Positions 32,956 to 45,383 of a stretch of 64,000 nucleotides of DNA are shown here, piece by piece; position 1 is the first letter of the stretch, and the number at the start of each line of letters is the position of its first letter. Source of the DNA: Apiospora phragmitis. Taxonomy: Eukaryota > Ascomycota > Sordariomycetes > Amphisphaeriales > Apiosporaceae. The notes beneath the pieces were generated by a model, which was given only the letters and a program-made list of their open reading frames with translations, did no database searches and was not told the DNA's origin. The translations under genes were made by a program, and so were the position numbers. The stretch is from positions 744,001 through 808,000 of the forward strand of contig JAQQWL010000002.1 in NCBI GenBank assembly GCA_038363925.1. Reading direction: 5' to 3'.

Positions 32956-34564
32956 TCGTAACACCTTTTACCTTCTCGTTTTATAGCTTTTAAGATTCTT
33001 ATATAATAAGGGCTCCTTTAAACTAAACGCGCAATTTTTTAACTCTCCGCCGCTTAAAAAGTATTAAATTAGCCTTTTATAAAATACGTATCTAATCCTT
33101 TATAAAAGTTATTTTATATATTATTATATATATATTTTTTATTATTTAGTTTATAATATTTAAAATTAATATCGAGAAGCTTTTTTAATAAGTAAAAACC
33201 TTACTTTTAATAGAAATATAATATTTAGTCGTTTATTAAGGGTTAGGCGGCATTTAAGGGTTATAAATACTAGCTGTCCTTGAACGCGACGGGCTAGGTA
33301 TAAACGTTTAAAAACGTATATTTAGCTTGCTAATTATTTCGTCTAAGTAGTAAAGTATTAAGCTAGATGCGTTAAATTTAAATTTAATATAATTTTTTAT
33401 AAAAATAAGAAAATACGCGGCCTTAAAAGTAATAAAGAATTTTAACTTTATAATATAATTTATTAACGCCTTAATAAATAGCTTAATTTCTTTAAAATAA
33501 GCACGCTTTAATAGCGAATAAAATACTATATTTAAAGGCTAAAATAAGTAAGAGAAATAAGGAAATATATTAAACGTAATAATGCTGTTATTTTTATAAT
33601 ATTCCTTAAATTCGGCCGAAATATAGCTTTCGTAACCGTTTAAGATTAAGAGGCGATAAAGGCCTTTCGTCCGCGCTTTAATATATTTATCGAAATACCG
33701 AATCTAGTTTAAGCCCGTCTTATTATCGGTCCAGCCGTTAAAAGTCGGTTTAATTACCTAATCGCCTGGTAAGTTATATTCGCGAGACTAGTTTACGAGG
33801 TAATATTAGCTTTAAACGATTAAAAACGGCGGAATATACTAGCTTTACGAATTAATATATTTAATAGCCGTTAACTATTTCCGATTATTAAACTAGACCG
33901 ACTTCGCTTTCCTACGATAATCGGCGCGTATTATAATGAGTATTAACTCGATTATACTTATTATAAAACTAGTTTCGTTAAAATTTTCTATATCTTTATT
34001 TAAGATATCGTATTTAGTTTTAATATTCGTAATTAATATAAACTAGCCGTAAATAATACCTATATCTTTATAAAAAGCTTTTTAATAACCGTATTAATAA
34101 TTTATTCGAGTCTTTAGGTCTAGGTTACGGTTAGTAAAGCGTTTAACCTAGTACTTACCGACGTAATCGCCGCCGCGCGACTTTAAAAATTTTTAATTAT
34201 ATCTCTTATAATATTAATACTAAGAAAGATCCCTTAAATATTTAAATTAATTATATAATTACGAAGCACTTCTTTTTTAATTAGATTTAATTTATATTAT
34301 AAATATCGGATTTCCTGTCGAGGTTCGGTACAGCGGAGTCGGTCGCCTAGAATAGTTCGGGGGACGTCGTACACTTTCGTAGCAGCTCTTTAATTAATTC
34401 GATTCGGACCTTCTCGCGTTGCTTAAATTATTAAAACGATACGATTTTTTTTTAATTAAATCGGTATTATAGTTATAAAACTATTACGTATTAAAGTTTA
34501 ATTACGTAAATTAAAAAGAAAGTTGCCGACTTAGTAATATAGCTGGCTTAGTAATAAACCACGT

Positions 34565-35674
34565 TATATATTAAGATTAATACGTATATATTTAAAAGCT
34601 GTTTAATGTTTTTTAAATAATATATTTTAAAAAAATTAAAAGAGTAATTATTTTAAAATTAAAACTTATTTAATATATAAATTAAAAAATATAAAAAAAA
34701 CACTTTATTATAAATATTTCTATATAACGTTTATACTAATATATGTTTTATAACTATTTAATATAAAAAGCGTTAATTATTAAAATTATATAATTTAGCT
34801 CTTAATAAATATTTTTTTAAATTATAAGAATATGATTTTAATATTATTTTAACCGTTAATAATAGTTATATATTTTTACTTAGATATTTATTTATTAAAT
34901 CATTAATTAGAAACCGTTTTATTATTATATATAATTATTAATATAAGCCGCTTATTAATAGCGGTAATATTTTTTAATATAATTACTTATATAAGTAATT
35001 CGCCGAGTTTTTAATATCTTTTAACGGTTCATGAGGTTTTTAATATATATAAACCTTTTAATTATCTCTTTTAAAAGCTAGATTTTTTATAATAGTTTTA
35101 TTATTTAAATTTTTTTATTTAAATTAACTAAAAGCGGCGGTAAAACTAAAAAACATTAATGAATTTAACGTTATTAATACGTTTAAACCTTATAGCTTAG
35201 TTAATTTCATTTTTAATTTCATTTTTATTTCTAATTTTTATTTTTATTTTTATTTTTATTTTAACGTTAAATAAGGTTATGAATTTAATTCTTTTATACT
35301 TTTAAAAAGGAATTTAATTTAAGAAATATATTAAGTAAATTTAAAATATGTACTTTAATAAAAGCTTATTTAATTAATTCCTCTTTTAATATTTAATTAA
35401 AAAAAGTTTCCTTATATATTATTAACTTTTAATATAATTAATATTCTTTTTTAATATTTAAAGCGTTATTAACTAGATAATATAAGGTTAAAAATTAAGA
35501 ATTCATTTTTTTTATAATAACGTATAATTTAAAGCTTTAATTATTTAAAAAACGTATTATTAAAGTATTAATTAATATTTAAATTATATAATATAATTTA
35601 TAAGCTTATAACTATTATTATTACTTTTAAAAATAAAGTATTATAAAACAGGTATTTTAATTAATATTAAATTA
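34565..35674. other. AT-rich spacer, unidentified
   Basis: About 1.1 kb between pogo copies 1 and 2. It contains a short run of ATTTTT-like units (about 35,210-35,260). No element was recognised. Confidence 0.5.
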
Positions 35675-37160
35675 AAGTGGTTTACTATTAAATTAATTAT
35701 ATTATTAAATCGACCACTCTCTTTTTTAATTTATATAAAAACTTTAATACGTAATATTTTTATAATTATAATACTAATTTAATAAAAAAAAACATCGTAT
35801 CGTTTTAATATTTTAAGCGACGCGAGAAGGTTTAAATCGAATTAGTTAAAGAGTTACTACGAAGATGTATAATGTCCCCCGAGCTATTTTAAGCGACCGA
35901 TTCTACGATATTAAACCTCGACGCGAAATCCGATATTTATAATATAAATTAAATCTAATTATAAAAGAGATACTTCTTAATTATATAATTAATTTAAATA
36001 CTTAAAAAAACCCTTTTAATATTAATAGTATAAGATATAATTAATTTCGTTTTAAAATTATACGGCAGCGATCGCGTTAATAATTATTAAATTAAATACT
36101 TTGTTAATCGTAATTCGAACTTTAAAACTTAAATAAATTATTAATATAATTATTAAATAGCTTTTTATAAAGATATAAGTGTTAATTCCGGCTAATTCGC
36201 GCTAATTACGAATATTAAAACTAAATATAGTATTTTAAACGAAGATATATAAAATTTTAACGAGACCAGCTATATAATAAATATAATCGAGTTAATATTT
36301 ATTATAATACGCGCCGATTATTATAAGAAGGCGAAATCGGTTTAGTTTAATAATTACGAATAAATAACGGCTATTAAATATATTAATTTATAAGGTTAAT
36401 ATATTCCGCCGTTCTTAATTATTTAAAGCTATTATTACTTTATAAACTAGTTTTACGAATACGATTTATTAAGCGATTAAGTAATTAAACGGACTTTTAA
36501 CGGCTAAGCTAATAAGGAAACGAGCTTAAACTAGATTTAATACTTCGATAAATATATTAAAGCGTAGACGAAAAGCCTTTATCTATCGCCTCTTAATTTT
36601 AAACGGTTACGAAAACTATATTTCGGCCGAATTCGAGGAATATTATAAGACAGAAATTTAGCAAGATATGTAGTTTTGATAAAATGTTTTCGATCAGATA
36701 AACTAAGCTTATAAATATAGTTTATTAAGTAAGTAAATAATTAAACCGACTTTTATCGATTAAACTAATAACGAGATAAGCTTAAATTAAATTAAATACT
36801 TTAATAAATATATTAAATTATAAATAAAGAGTTATTATTAACTTTTAATCTTTAACGGCGCGTTATTTAAAATGTATTATAAAAAAATAATAATATTATG
36901 TTTAATATACTTCTTTATTTATTTTATTTATTATAATTATTAAATATAATATTTTATTCGCCGTTAAAATATACGTATTTAAGAATAATTAAGCTATTTA
37001 TTAAAGCGTTAATAAATTATATTATTAAGTTAAAGTCTTTATTACTTTGATAAGTATAAATATTAGATTTTAATTTAATATATTTAATTTAAAATATTTA
37101 ATTTAATATTTTACTATTTAAACGAGGTAATAAATAAGTTAAATATACGTTTTATATATA
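35675..37160 (+). mobile_element. pogo/Fot1-type transposon copy 2, 3' truncated
   Basis: Starts AAGTGGTTTACTATTAAA, a mutated left end behind TA. It runs through the transposase region and is cut before the zinc-knuckle end. Between about 36,640 and 36,850 it is interrupted by sequence with unusual CpA/TpG content and then repeats a segment around the GACTTTTA-x-x-G block. Homology fades near 37,160. Confidence 0.7.
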
Positions 37161-38529
37161 TAAAATTATTACTTTAATTAAAATTTTTATAAAAAAGTAA
37201 AAAAAAATATAATTAATTTATAATTATTCTCTTAAATAACTATTAAAAATACTTTTTTAATTTTATAAAATTAATAAAAAAAACCCTTTAATCTTTTTTG
37301 AAGAAATCCTTTTATAATAAATCATTATTTTAAATTATATTAATAATTATATTTTAATATTTTAATAAATCGATTAACTTTAATATATATATTAAATACT
37401 ATTAATTAATTATATAAAGTTATATTTATATAAATAAATAAAAAAAGTGAATTAAAACCTTTTCGATAAAGATTTACCCTTTTTTATTATTATTAATAAT
37501 ATATAAAAATTTATTAAAAAACTATTACTTTAATAATTATTAAATAAGATAACGAAAAAATAACTATTCCTTACTCGAGTATAATATTAAAAGAAGGAAA
37601 GCCTTTAATATTAACGAGAATTATTCTTATTATAATAAAAAAGAAAGCTTTTTATAAAATAAGAAGAAAAATTAATAAGGCGATTAAATTTAAATTATAA
37701 GAACTTCTTTAAAAAATTAGTATTTATAAGCGTTAATAATAATTTAAATATAATACTATTTAATTTTAAATATATTATAAATAAAATAAATAATTATTAT
37801 TTATAACATTAATTAATATAAGAGTTAATAATTACTTTTTTATAAGCGTAAAATATATAATTAAATTAATTAAGCCTTTAAAAGTTTATTAAAAAATTAG
37901 TTTAAATTAATTATAATAAAAATCTTTAAGGGAAAAGGTTATTAAATTATTTATATCTTAATAATAAAATATATACGTATTTATTATTAAAATATAAGAT
38001 TAGTTTTTTTATTCGTTTTTAATATAATTATATATATATAAACTTATTATTTTAAAGATTAAAACCTTATATAAAGTATTATAATATTTTAATAAATAAT
38101 ACCGGTAGATTATTATATTATTTTAATTATTAAAAAGATATTAATATTAAAAAATAGCTTTTTTAATTTAAATAAAACAAGATCGTTAAAAAAACGATAA
38201 GCCTATATAAGTTTAAGGTTATTAATAAATAAAGGATTTTAAAACTAAACCTCTTTTAGTTACGCGGTAAAGGAAATAATTCTTAAAGTATATAAAGAGT
38301 TTTATTATATTTTTAATAAAGTTTAATTTTATAAGTTTATAAAATATTACGAGATAATAGATTATAAAATTGAATTAAATAAAGGTAATGCGTTAAATAA
38401 TTTAAAACATAATCCTTTTTATAAAATATTATTAAAAGAGTTAGCGGCTATTTTAAAAAGTATTATCGATAATTTTTAAAAGAAATTTATTATTTTTAAT
38501 GATATGCCTTAAATTACTCTTACTTTTAT

Positions 38530-39780
38530 AATAATTAAAATAGATAAAAGCTTTTGTTTTTATATAAGTTTTTATAAGCTTAATATTATTACGTATAAAG
38601 ATTACTACTTTTTCACTTTAATTAAAGTAATATAATTTATTAAAAAGAAGAGGATAAAGATTTATTAACCTTTTATATAAAATATAAAACGTATAAGTAT
38701 CGCGTATTCTTTTTTAAATTAATAAAGCAACTTTTAATTTTTTCATAGCTTATTAATAACTTTTATTATATATATATTAATAAAACTTTTATTTATTTAA
38801 AAGAGTTTTTAAAATATAAAGGATATACTTAAATAGTTTTATAACGTTTATTAAAAGCTGAGATTTATACTAATTTTAAAAAGTACGCGTTTAATATAAT
38901 AAAAATAAAGTATTTCAGCTTTATTATTTATATTAATAACGTTATTATTAATTTAAATAATAGTATTATAATAATAGATAAAAGTTTTATTTATAAGTAT
39001 TAAATCGATATAATCTTTTTTAAAATTTATAGCTTTTATTAAAGATTTAAAAAGATTATAATAATATTATAAAGCTTTTAATTTTATTAACGAAGTCAGA
39101 TTTATTATAAATATAAACGCTTAACTAATAAATAATTTTTAATATAATAAGGAAACGATTAATTAAAAATACTAAGTCTTATATATTTTAATTATAAAAA
39201 AGAGATAAAGCTTAAAATTAATAATCTAGATTTAATAATAATTAATATTTAGTTTTAATAATAAAATAATAATAAATAGTAATTAATTAAATATTATTAA
39301 AAGTTTTAAGCTATAAAGTTTAATTACTTTATTTATAATAAATAATTATTTATCTTTATATACGGTTAATTATATTAACGTATAGAGTTAATTAGTTTTT
39401 AATAAAATAACTCGTTTATTAAAAATTATAATTATTAAATACTTTAATATAAAGCAATACTTTAATTTTTAATATATTTATTAAACGATAATCTTTATTT
39501 AATATTACTTTATAATTATATATAAACTAAGCCGAGATTATATAATCGTAAAAGAATTATTTTAAAAGGTTAAAAAATTAAACACTTTTAAGGTTAAAAA
39601 AACTAAGGTTATTAAGGTATTTTTAAGCTTTAATAATTATTTATAATAATTTTTAACTTTAAAATAATAAGTTATAAACTTAAAGATACTTTTTAAAAAA
39701 AGCTCGTTTAATTAATAAAGATCTTTTTTAATAAACGAGTTATTTTAATTTTAAAGACGCTTTATAATTATATATTAATA
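38530..39780 (+). mobile_element. Second Ty3/Gypsy polymerase fossil (different family)
   Basis: Plus-strand reading shows YKLNIITYKDYYFFTLIK (the RT block normally K-L-N-x-I-T-x-K-D-R-Y-P-L-P), then INNFYYIYINKTFIYLKEFL over the catalytic box, then LKAEIYTNFKKYAFN and IKIKYFSFIIY (normally L-Y-x-x-x-K-C-x-F and T-x-Y-L-G-x-I-I). Near 39,600 KVFLSF.NNY matches the segment leading into RNase H. It is on the opposite strand and distinct in sequence from the element at 25.5-33 kb. The limits are those of what can be recognised. Confidence 0.6.
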
Positions 39781-40728
39781 ATTAAGTTTAATAAATAATT
39801 ATAACGTTTTTATTATTAATTAAATTTATAAACTATTTTTAGTTTTTAAAATAAAAATATTTAAAAAGCTTTAATTATTATAAAATATAATAATAAATTT
39901 TAAAGCTATAAATCTTTTTTTATTTTTTAATATTATTTAAAGTTTATACCTTTTTATATATTATATATTAATAAAGGAATTTAGTTTATTAATTTATTTT
40001 AAAACGAAATATTTATAAATTTAAATATTAAATAAATATTCGCTTTTATAACTTATTATATTAATATAAACTAAGTTAAAATAAATATATAGATTAAAAA
40101 TTACGACTTTTATTATTATATTATTAATATAATTAAATAAAAGAGCTGCTTATTTTAACTTATATTAAAATAATTATTTCTTTTAATTTTTAAATAAATT
40201 ACTCTTTTTAAAATTAAATTCGAGTTTAAACCTTAGATTTATTTCGATTCAAAATCTCGAGTATAAGACTTAATATAGTTATTATTTAATAAAAGCTAAA
40301 ATTAAAACTAAGCTTATTAATATAAAAAACGATTAAGGAATTAGATTTTTTATTAATTTTATTACCTTTTTATTTTTAATTCCTCGCACGCTTTTAATAA
40401 TACTTTTTATATTTATAATATTTATAATAAGCTTATAAAAAACTAGTTAGCTTATATTTTTAAAGAGTTAATAAATATTTCGTATAATTCTAAAATAAGT
40501 TCCTTTATAATTAAACATTTTATTATTAAGAATTTTAATATAAACGGCTTAAAATAAGTTATTAAAGATTTAAATAATAAGAGCTTAATTTATTAAACTC
40601 TTTTTTATTTTAAGTAATATTTAAAGAATAAAGCTTTAAAAATATAATTATTATAAAAGATTATTACTTATAAAAAACATATTTTAGCTATTATTATTAA
40701 TATATTTATTTATTATAATATAATTAAT

Positions 40729-40731
<3 letters not shown>

Positions 40732-40762
<31 letters not shown>
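40732..40762. repeat. (TA)n microsatellite
   Basis: About 15 uninterrupted TA units within AT-rich DNA, probably grown by slippage in RIP-mutated sequence. Confidence 0.85.
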
Positions 40763-40768
<6 letters not shown>

Positions 40769-41311
40769 GTTATATTATAATTTAAATTATAAAATTATTT
40801 AAATTATCCTTTAATTATAATTATATAAAGTTTATAAATAAAACTCGTAAAATTTTTTAAGTAAATATATTAATAAACTCTTTTTATAATATACTTATAA
40901 CTTAATTATTAAAGCTATAAAATAAATTAATAAATAAAGAAATATTAATTATTATAAATAAACTTATTTAAATTTTATTTAATATTATATAAGATATTAT
41001 ATTAATACTAAAGTTTATTATTTAATATAAACTAAGCTTTATAATAAAGTAAAAAATTAAATTAAAAAAACTAATAGTATAATAAATTATTTAAGACTTA
41101 AAATATATATAAACTACTTAATTAGTATTTAATAAAGTAATATTATATATAATAGGTTAAATAAATAAACTTTATAATAAATAAAGAAAAAATAAAGCTT
41201 AAATTAATAAGAGCTAATCTTACGTTTTTAAACTAATCGGTAATATTATAATTAATAAAATAAGGTTTAATAATATTTATAATATATTAATTAAAGCGTA
41301 CTAGGTTATTA

Positions 41312-41334
41312 CCCCCCCCCCCCCGCCCCCCCCC
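41312..41334. repeat. Poly-C tract (C13-G-C9)
   Basis: A 23-base run of C broken by one G, followed by TCTCTTTT, in surroundings with almost no G or C. CpC is not a RIP target, so such a run can survive. Read on the minus strand it is a purine tract (AAAAGAGA then G9), resembling the polypurine tract of a retroelement. The run length may be inexact because homopolymers are error-prone. Confidence 0.8.
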
Positions 41335-43184
41335 TCTCTTTTAATTTAAAAACATAACGCTTAAATAACTTTAATAAAGATTTAAATTAAAATAAAGTTA
41401 ACCTCGAGTTTCTATATAACCGCTTAATTATAAACCTTTAATTCTTATAATGTTTTAATTAAGTTTTTTTTATTTTTTTATAAAGAGAACTGTTAGTTAA
41501 TACTTTTATAAATTAAAGGTTTTTTTTTAAAAATCTTCATTTTTATATTTATTTTATATATCTTTTTTAATTTCAAACTCGTCGTTATATTAATTATTTC
41601 TTAACTTTCGACTTAAATATATTATTATTAAAGTAATTATTATTAAATTAATTTTTAAAAGCGGTTTTAATTTATTAGAATAATTTTATTAAAGTTTTAA
41701 TAATAATAAATAATTTATTTATTATATAAATATTAAAAATTAAATATAAGGTATTAAGTTTTATTATTTTATTACCTTATTTAATAAAGTTTATAGTATA
41801 GTTTTAATATAAAGTTTAAAAAGGTTTAATTAATAATATTTAATATTTAAGCTCGTTTAATTCTTAACGGCTTATAATCTCTTTTAATATTTATTTTAAA
41901 GTTTAAATAAATAAATAATTATTATAAAATTTAAGTAGTTTAATAACGAAATAAATATTAAAGTCTTATAGTATAAAGCCTTTAAACTTATAAAAATAGT
42001 TATTACGATAAAATATTTAAAAAGATTATTTAATAAATATAAAAGGTAATTTATTATTAAAACCTTTTATAGATATATTTAATTATTAATATTAGCTTTT
42101 AATTATTTTTTATATTAATTAAATTATTCTTTTATATATTTTTAAAATTAAAATAAAGCTTTTTATATAACTTTAATGTATAAAAATAATATTATTATAA
42201 TATTTATTAATATAAAGCGAGATATTAAAAGTTATTAATTAATTACATTAATTATTATTATTTAAAAGTACTCTATATTATTTATTTAATAAATTATGTT
42301 ATAATATTAATTTAAAATCCTTTAAGATTATATTAAGTTTTTATTTAATAAATTTATAAGTAATTTAATTTAAGTTTAAAATAAACCTTTAAAGTATATT
42401 TAATATATTTTAATTTTAATCTTTATTATAAATATTAAAATTATAAGTTTATTATTAAACTCTTTATTAACTTTAAAGGTTTATTAATATTTATATATTT
42501 GATATTATATTATTTATTTAAATTATTCTAATTAATAAATAAAATAAATATTTTTTAAACTTTAAATTAAAATTATTAATAATGGTATTAATAATATTAT
42601 ATAGCTTAAAAGGTTTATTAATAATATTATTAACTTTTAAATAACTAATATTAATATATTTAAGTTTAAAATAAATGAAGTTAACTTTAAATTAATTATA
42701 AATAAATACTTTTATTTTATTTAATTATTAAAAGTTTAAAAGTTAAAGCCTGTTTAGTTTTAAAAGTAGTAATAATTAATAACTTTAATAAGCTTTTATA
42801 TTTCTTTTAATAATATATATTTTTAAAGCTTTAAGTAATATATTAATATTTATAATTAATAGATTTAAAAGATTTATAATTAATAGATTTAAAAGATTTA
42901 TAAAAAATATAAATAAAATATTTTCTTATATTATAAAAAAATAATATAATTATATTTTTCATATTAAGAGTAACTCGTAATTTTATAATAAAATAATTAA
43001 TTAAATTAATAAGCTTTTTATATATAAATTAAATTAAAAGTAGTTTAAATATAATTATTAATTAATTTTAATTTAATTACTTTAATTATAAAAATAAATT
43101 TAATAACTTTAAACTTAATTATTAAATATATTTAAATTAATAAAATCTTAATATTTAATTAATATTTAAACGATTTATTATATA

Positions 43185-44997
43185 ATATAGTTTATTATTA
43201 AACGAACTATATTATTAAGCGGACCACTTTTTTAAATTTTCCTACTTTTATATAAATTAATAAAAATTATTTATTATTTAATTCGTTAATTAATTCTTTA
43301 TCCTTTTTATATATTCGCGTATTGTACCTTATTTCACCATAGATTTTATAACGCCTTTTACCGACCCCCCTTCGTTCTAACGAACCCCTTATTTCGCCCT
43401 TATTAATCGCTAAACGCTTCCTTTTTACCTTCTCGTTTTATAGCTCTTATAATTCTTATATAAGAAGGGCATCTTTAAGTTAAACACGTAATTTTTTAAC
43501 TTTTTAACGCTTAAAAAGTATTAAATTAACCTTTTTAATATATATATCTAGTTATATATAAAGGTTATTTTATAAGGTACTTTATTTATAACCTTTATTA
43601 TTTAGCTTATAATATTTAAAATTAATATTAAAAAGTTTTTTAATAAGTAGAAACTTTATTTTTAATTAAAGCAAAATATTTAGTTATTTATTAAAGGTTA
43701 GACGAGGTTTAAGGGTTATAGGTACTAGCCATCTCTAGACGCGACGGGCTAAGTGTAGGCGTTCGAAAACGTATATTTAATTTATTAATCACTTTGTTTA
43801 AATAGTAGAGTATTAAACTAAATATTTTAAATCTAAATTTAATATTATTTTTTATAAAAATAATACAATGCGTAGCTTTAAAAGTAATAAAGAACTTTAA
43901 CTTCGTAATATATTTATTAACGTTTTAATAAATAGCTCGATTTCTTTTAAATATATAAGCTTTAATAACGAATAAAGTACTATATTTAAAGATTAAAGTA
44001 AGTAAAAAGAGTAAAGAAATATATTAAGCGTAATAATGCCGTTGTTCTTATAGTACTCCTAGAAATTGGCCGAAATATAGCTTTTATAACCGTTTAAAAT
44101 TAAGAGGCGATAAGAGCCCTTTTTCCGCTCTTTAAAATGCTTATCGAAATGCCGAATCTAGTCCAGGCTTATTCTAGTATCGGTCCAGCCGTTAGAATTC
44201 GTTTTAATTACTTAATTATTTAGTAAGTCGTATTCGCGAGACTAATTTACGAGGTAATATTAGTTTTACCGATTAAAAACGGCTAGATATCTTAGCTTTA
44301 TAAATTAATATATTTAATAACCGCTAATTATTCCCGGCTATTAAACTAAACTAATTTCGCTTTTTTATATCGATCGGCTCGTATTATAAAGAGTATTAAC
44401 CCGATTATACTTATTATAAAGCCGATCTCGTTAAAATTTTATATTTAGCTTTTATATTCGCGATTAGTATAAACTAGCCGGAAATAATATTTATATCTTT
44501 ATAAAAAGCCTTTTAATAATTATATCGACGGTTTATTTATATTTTAAAGTCTAGGTTATAATTAATAATCCGCTTAATTTAGTACTTCTCGACGCGGTCG
44601 CCCTTACGCGATATTATAAAGAAATTAACTATATCCTTTATAATATTAATATTAAGAGGTATTTTTTAAATATTTAAATTAATTATATAATTACTAAGCA
44701 CACTTTTTTAATTAAATTAAATTAATATTATAAATATTAGATTTCGCGTCGTGAGGTTAGGCTATTATTTTAATAATATATAGTCGAATAAAAGACGTTA
44801 TATACTTTTGTAATAGCTCGTTCGTTTATAAGATTTATTAAAGTTTACGTCGCTTAAATTATTAAAACGACTTTATTTTCTTAAAATTAAATTAATATTA
44901 TAGTTATAAAAATATTACGTATCGAAGTTTAAGTATATAAAAAATTAAAAAAAACTAGTCCACTTAATAATATAGTCTATTTAATAATAAACCACGT
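43185..44997 (-). mobile_element. pogo/Fot1-type transposon copy 3, full length
   Basis: 1,813 bp on the minus strand. The left edge is a mutated ATATAG for ACGTGG, the right edge CCACGT followed by TA. It contains the whole transposase region and the zinc-knuckle end (minus-strand reading near 43,350). Heavily RIP-mutated. Confidence 0.8.
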
Positions 44998-45383
44998 TAT
45001 ATATAATTAAAAAATTTAATACTTAACCTTTATTAATTTAAATTAGTTTAAAAGTTAAAATAAAAAGAATATAAATATTTAAGAATATATTTCGAGAATT
45101 TAAATATAACTTAAATAAACTTATAGTTTTAAATTTCTTTTAATTAACTTAATAAAAAAATCTAAAAGAATTTAATTTTTATATTATATATTTTAAATTA
45201 TATAAGATATAAAATAAACTTCTATATTTTTCTTTAATTATTCTTTAATAAATATTTAAAAATAATCTTAAGTTAAAAATACTATTTAATTAGTTAAATT
45301 TTAAATTAAATTTATTTATTTTAAATATAATTAATTCCTTTAATATATTAAGAATAAAAATAAGTTATTTTAAATAATATATA
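44998..45383. other. AT-rich spacer
   Basis: About 0.4 kb between two oppositely oriented pogo copies. Nothing identified. Confidence 0.5.

Larger units (their letters stand above)
25288..34564 (-). mobile_element. pogo/Fot1-type transposon copy 1, split by a Gypsy insertion
   Basis: The element is read on the minus strand. Its transposase-3' end lies at 25288-25522 and the rest at 32956-34564; the roughly 7.4 kb between is the nested Gypsy element. The two parts add up to about 1.84 kb, the full length of other copies. The ends read ACGTGG (25288) and CCACGT (to 34564), flanked by TA on both sides, the target duplication of the pogo/Fot1 superfamily. About 25 bases present in other copies seem to be missing at the insertion point, so that boundary is approximate. 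Confidence 0.82.
37161..43184. other. AT-rich region with a second Gypsy fossil, otherwise unidentified
   Basis: Six kilobases of heavily mutated DNA. Only the polymerase part at 38,530-39,780 could be identified. No LTR pair was found by eye. It also holds an AT dinucleotide run and a poly-C tract, listed separately. Confidence 0.5.

Noticed and set aside
36640..36720. CpA/TpG-containing patch within pogo copy 2, considered as a separate insertion
   Set aside because: Too short and without recognisable ends or duplicates; kept only as a note in that copy.
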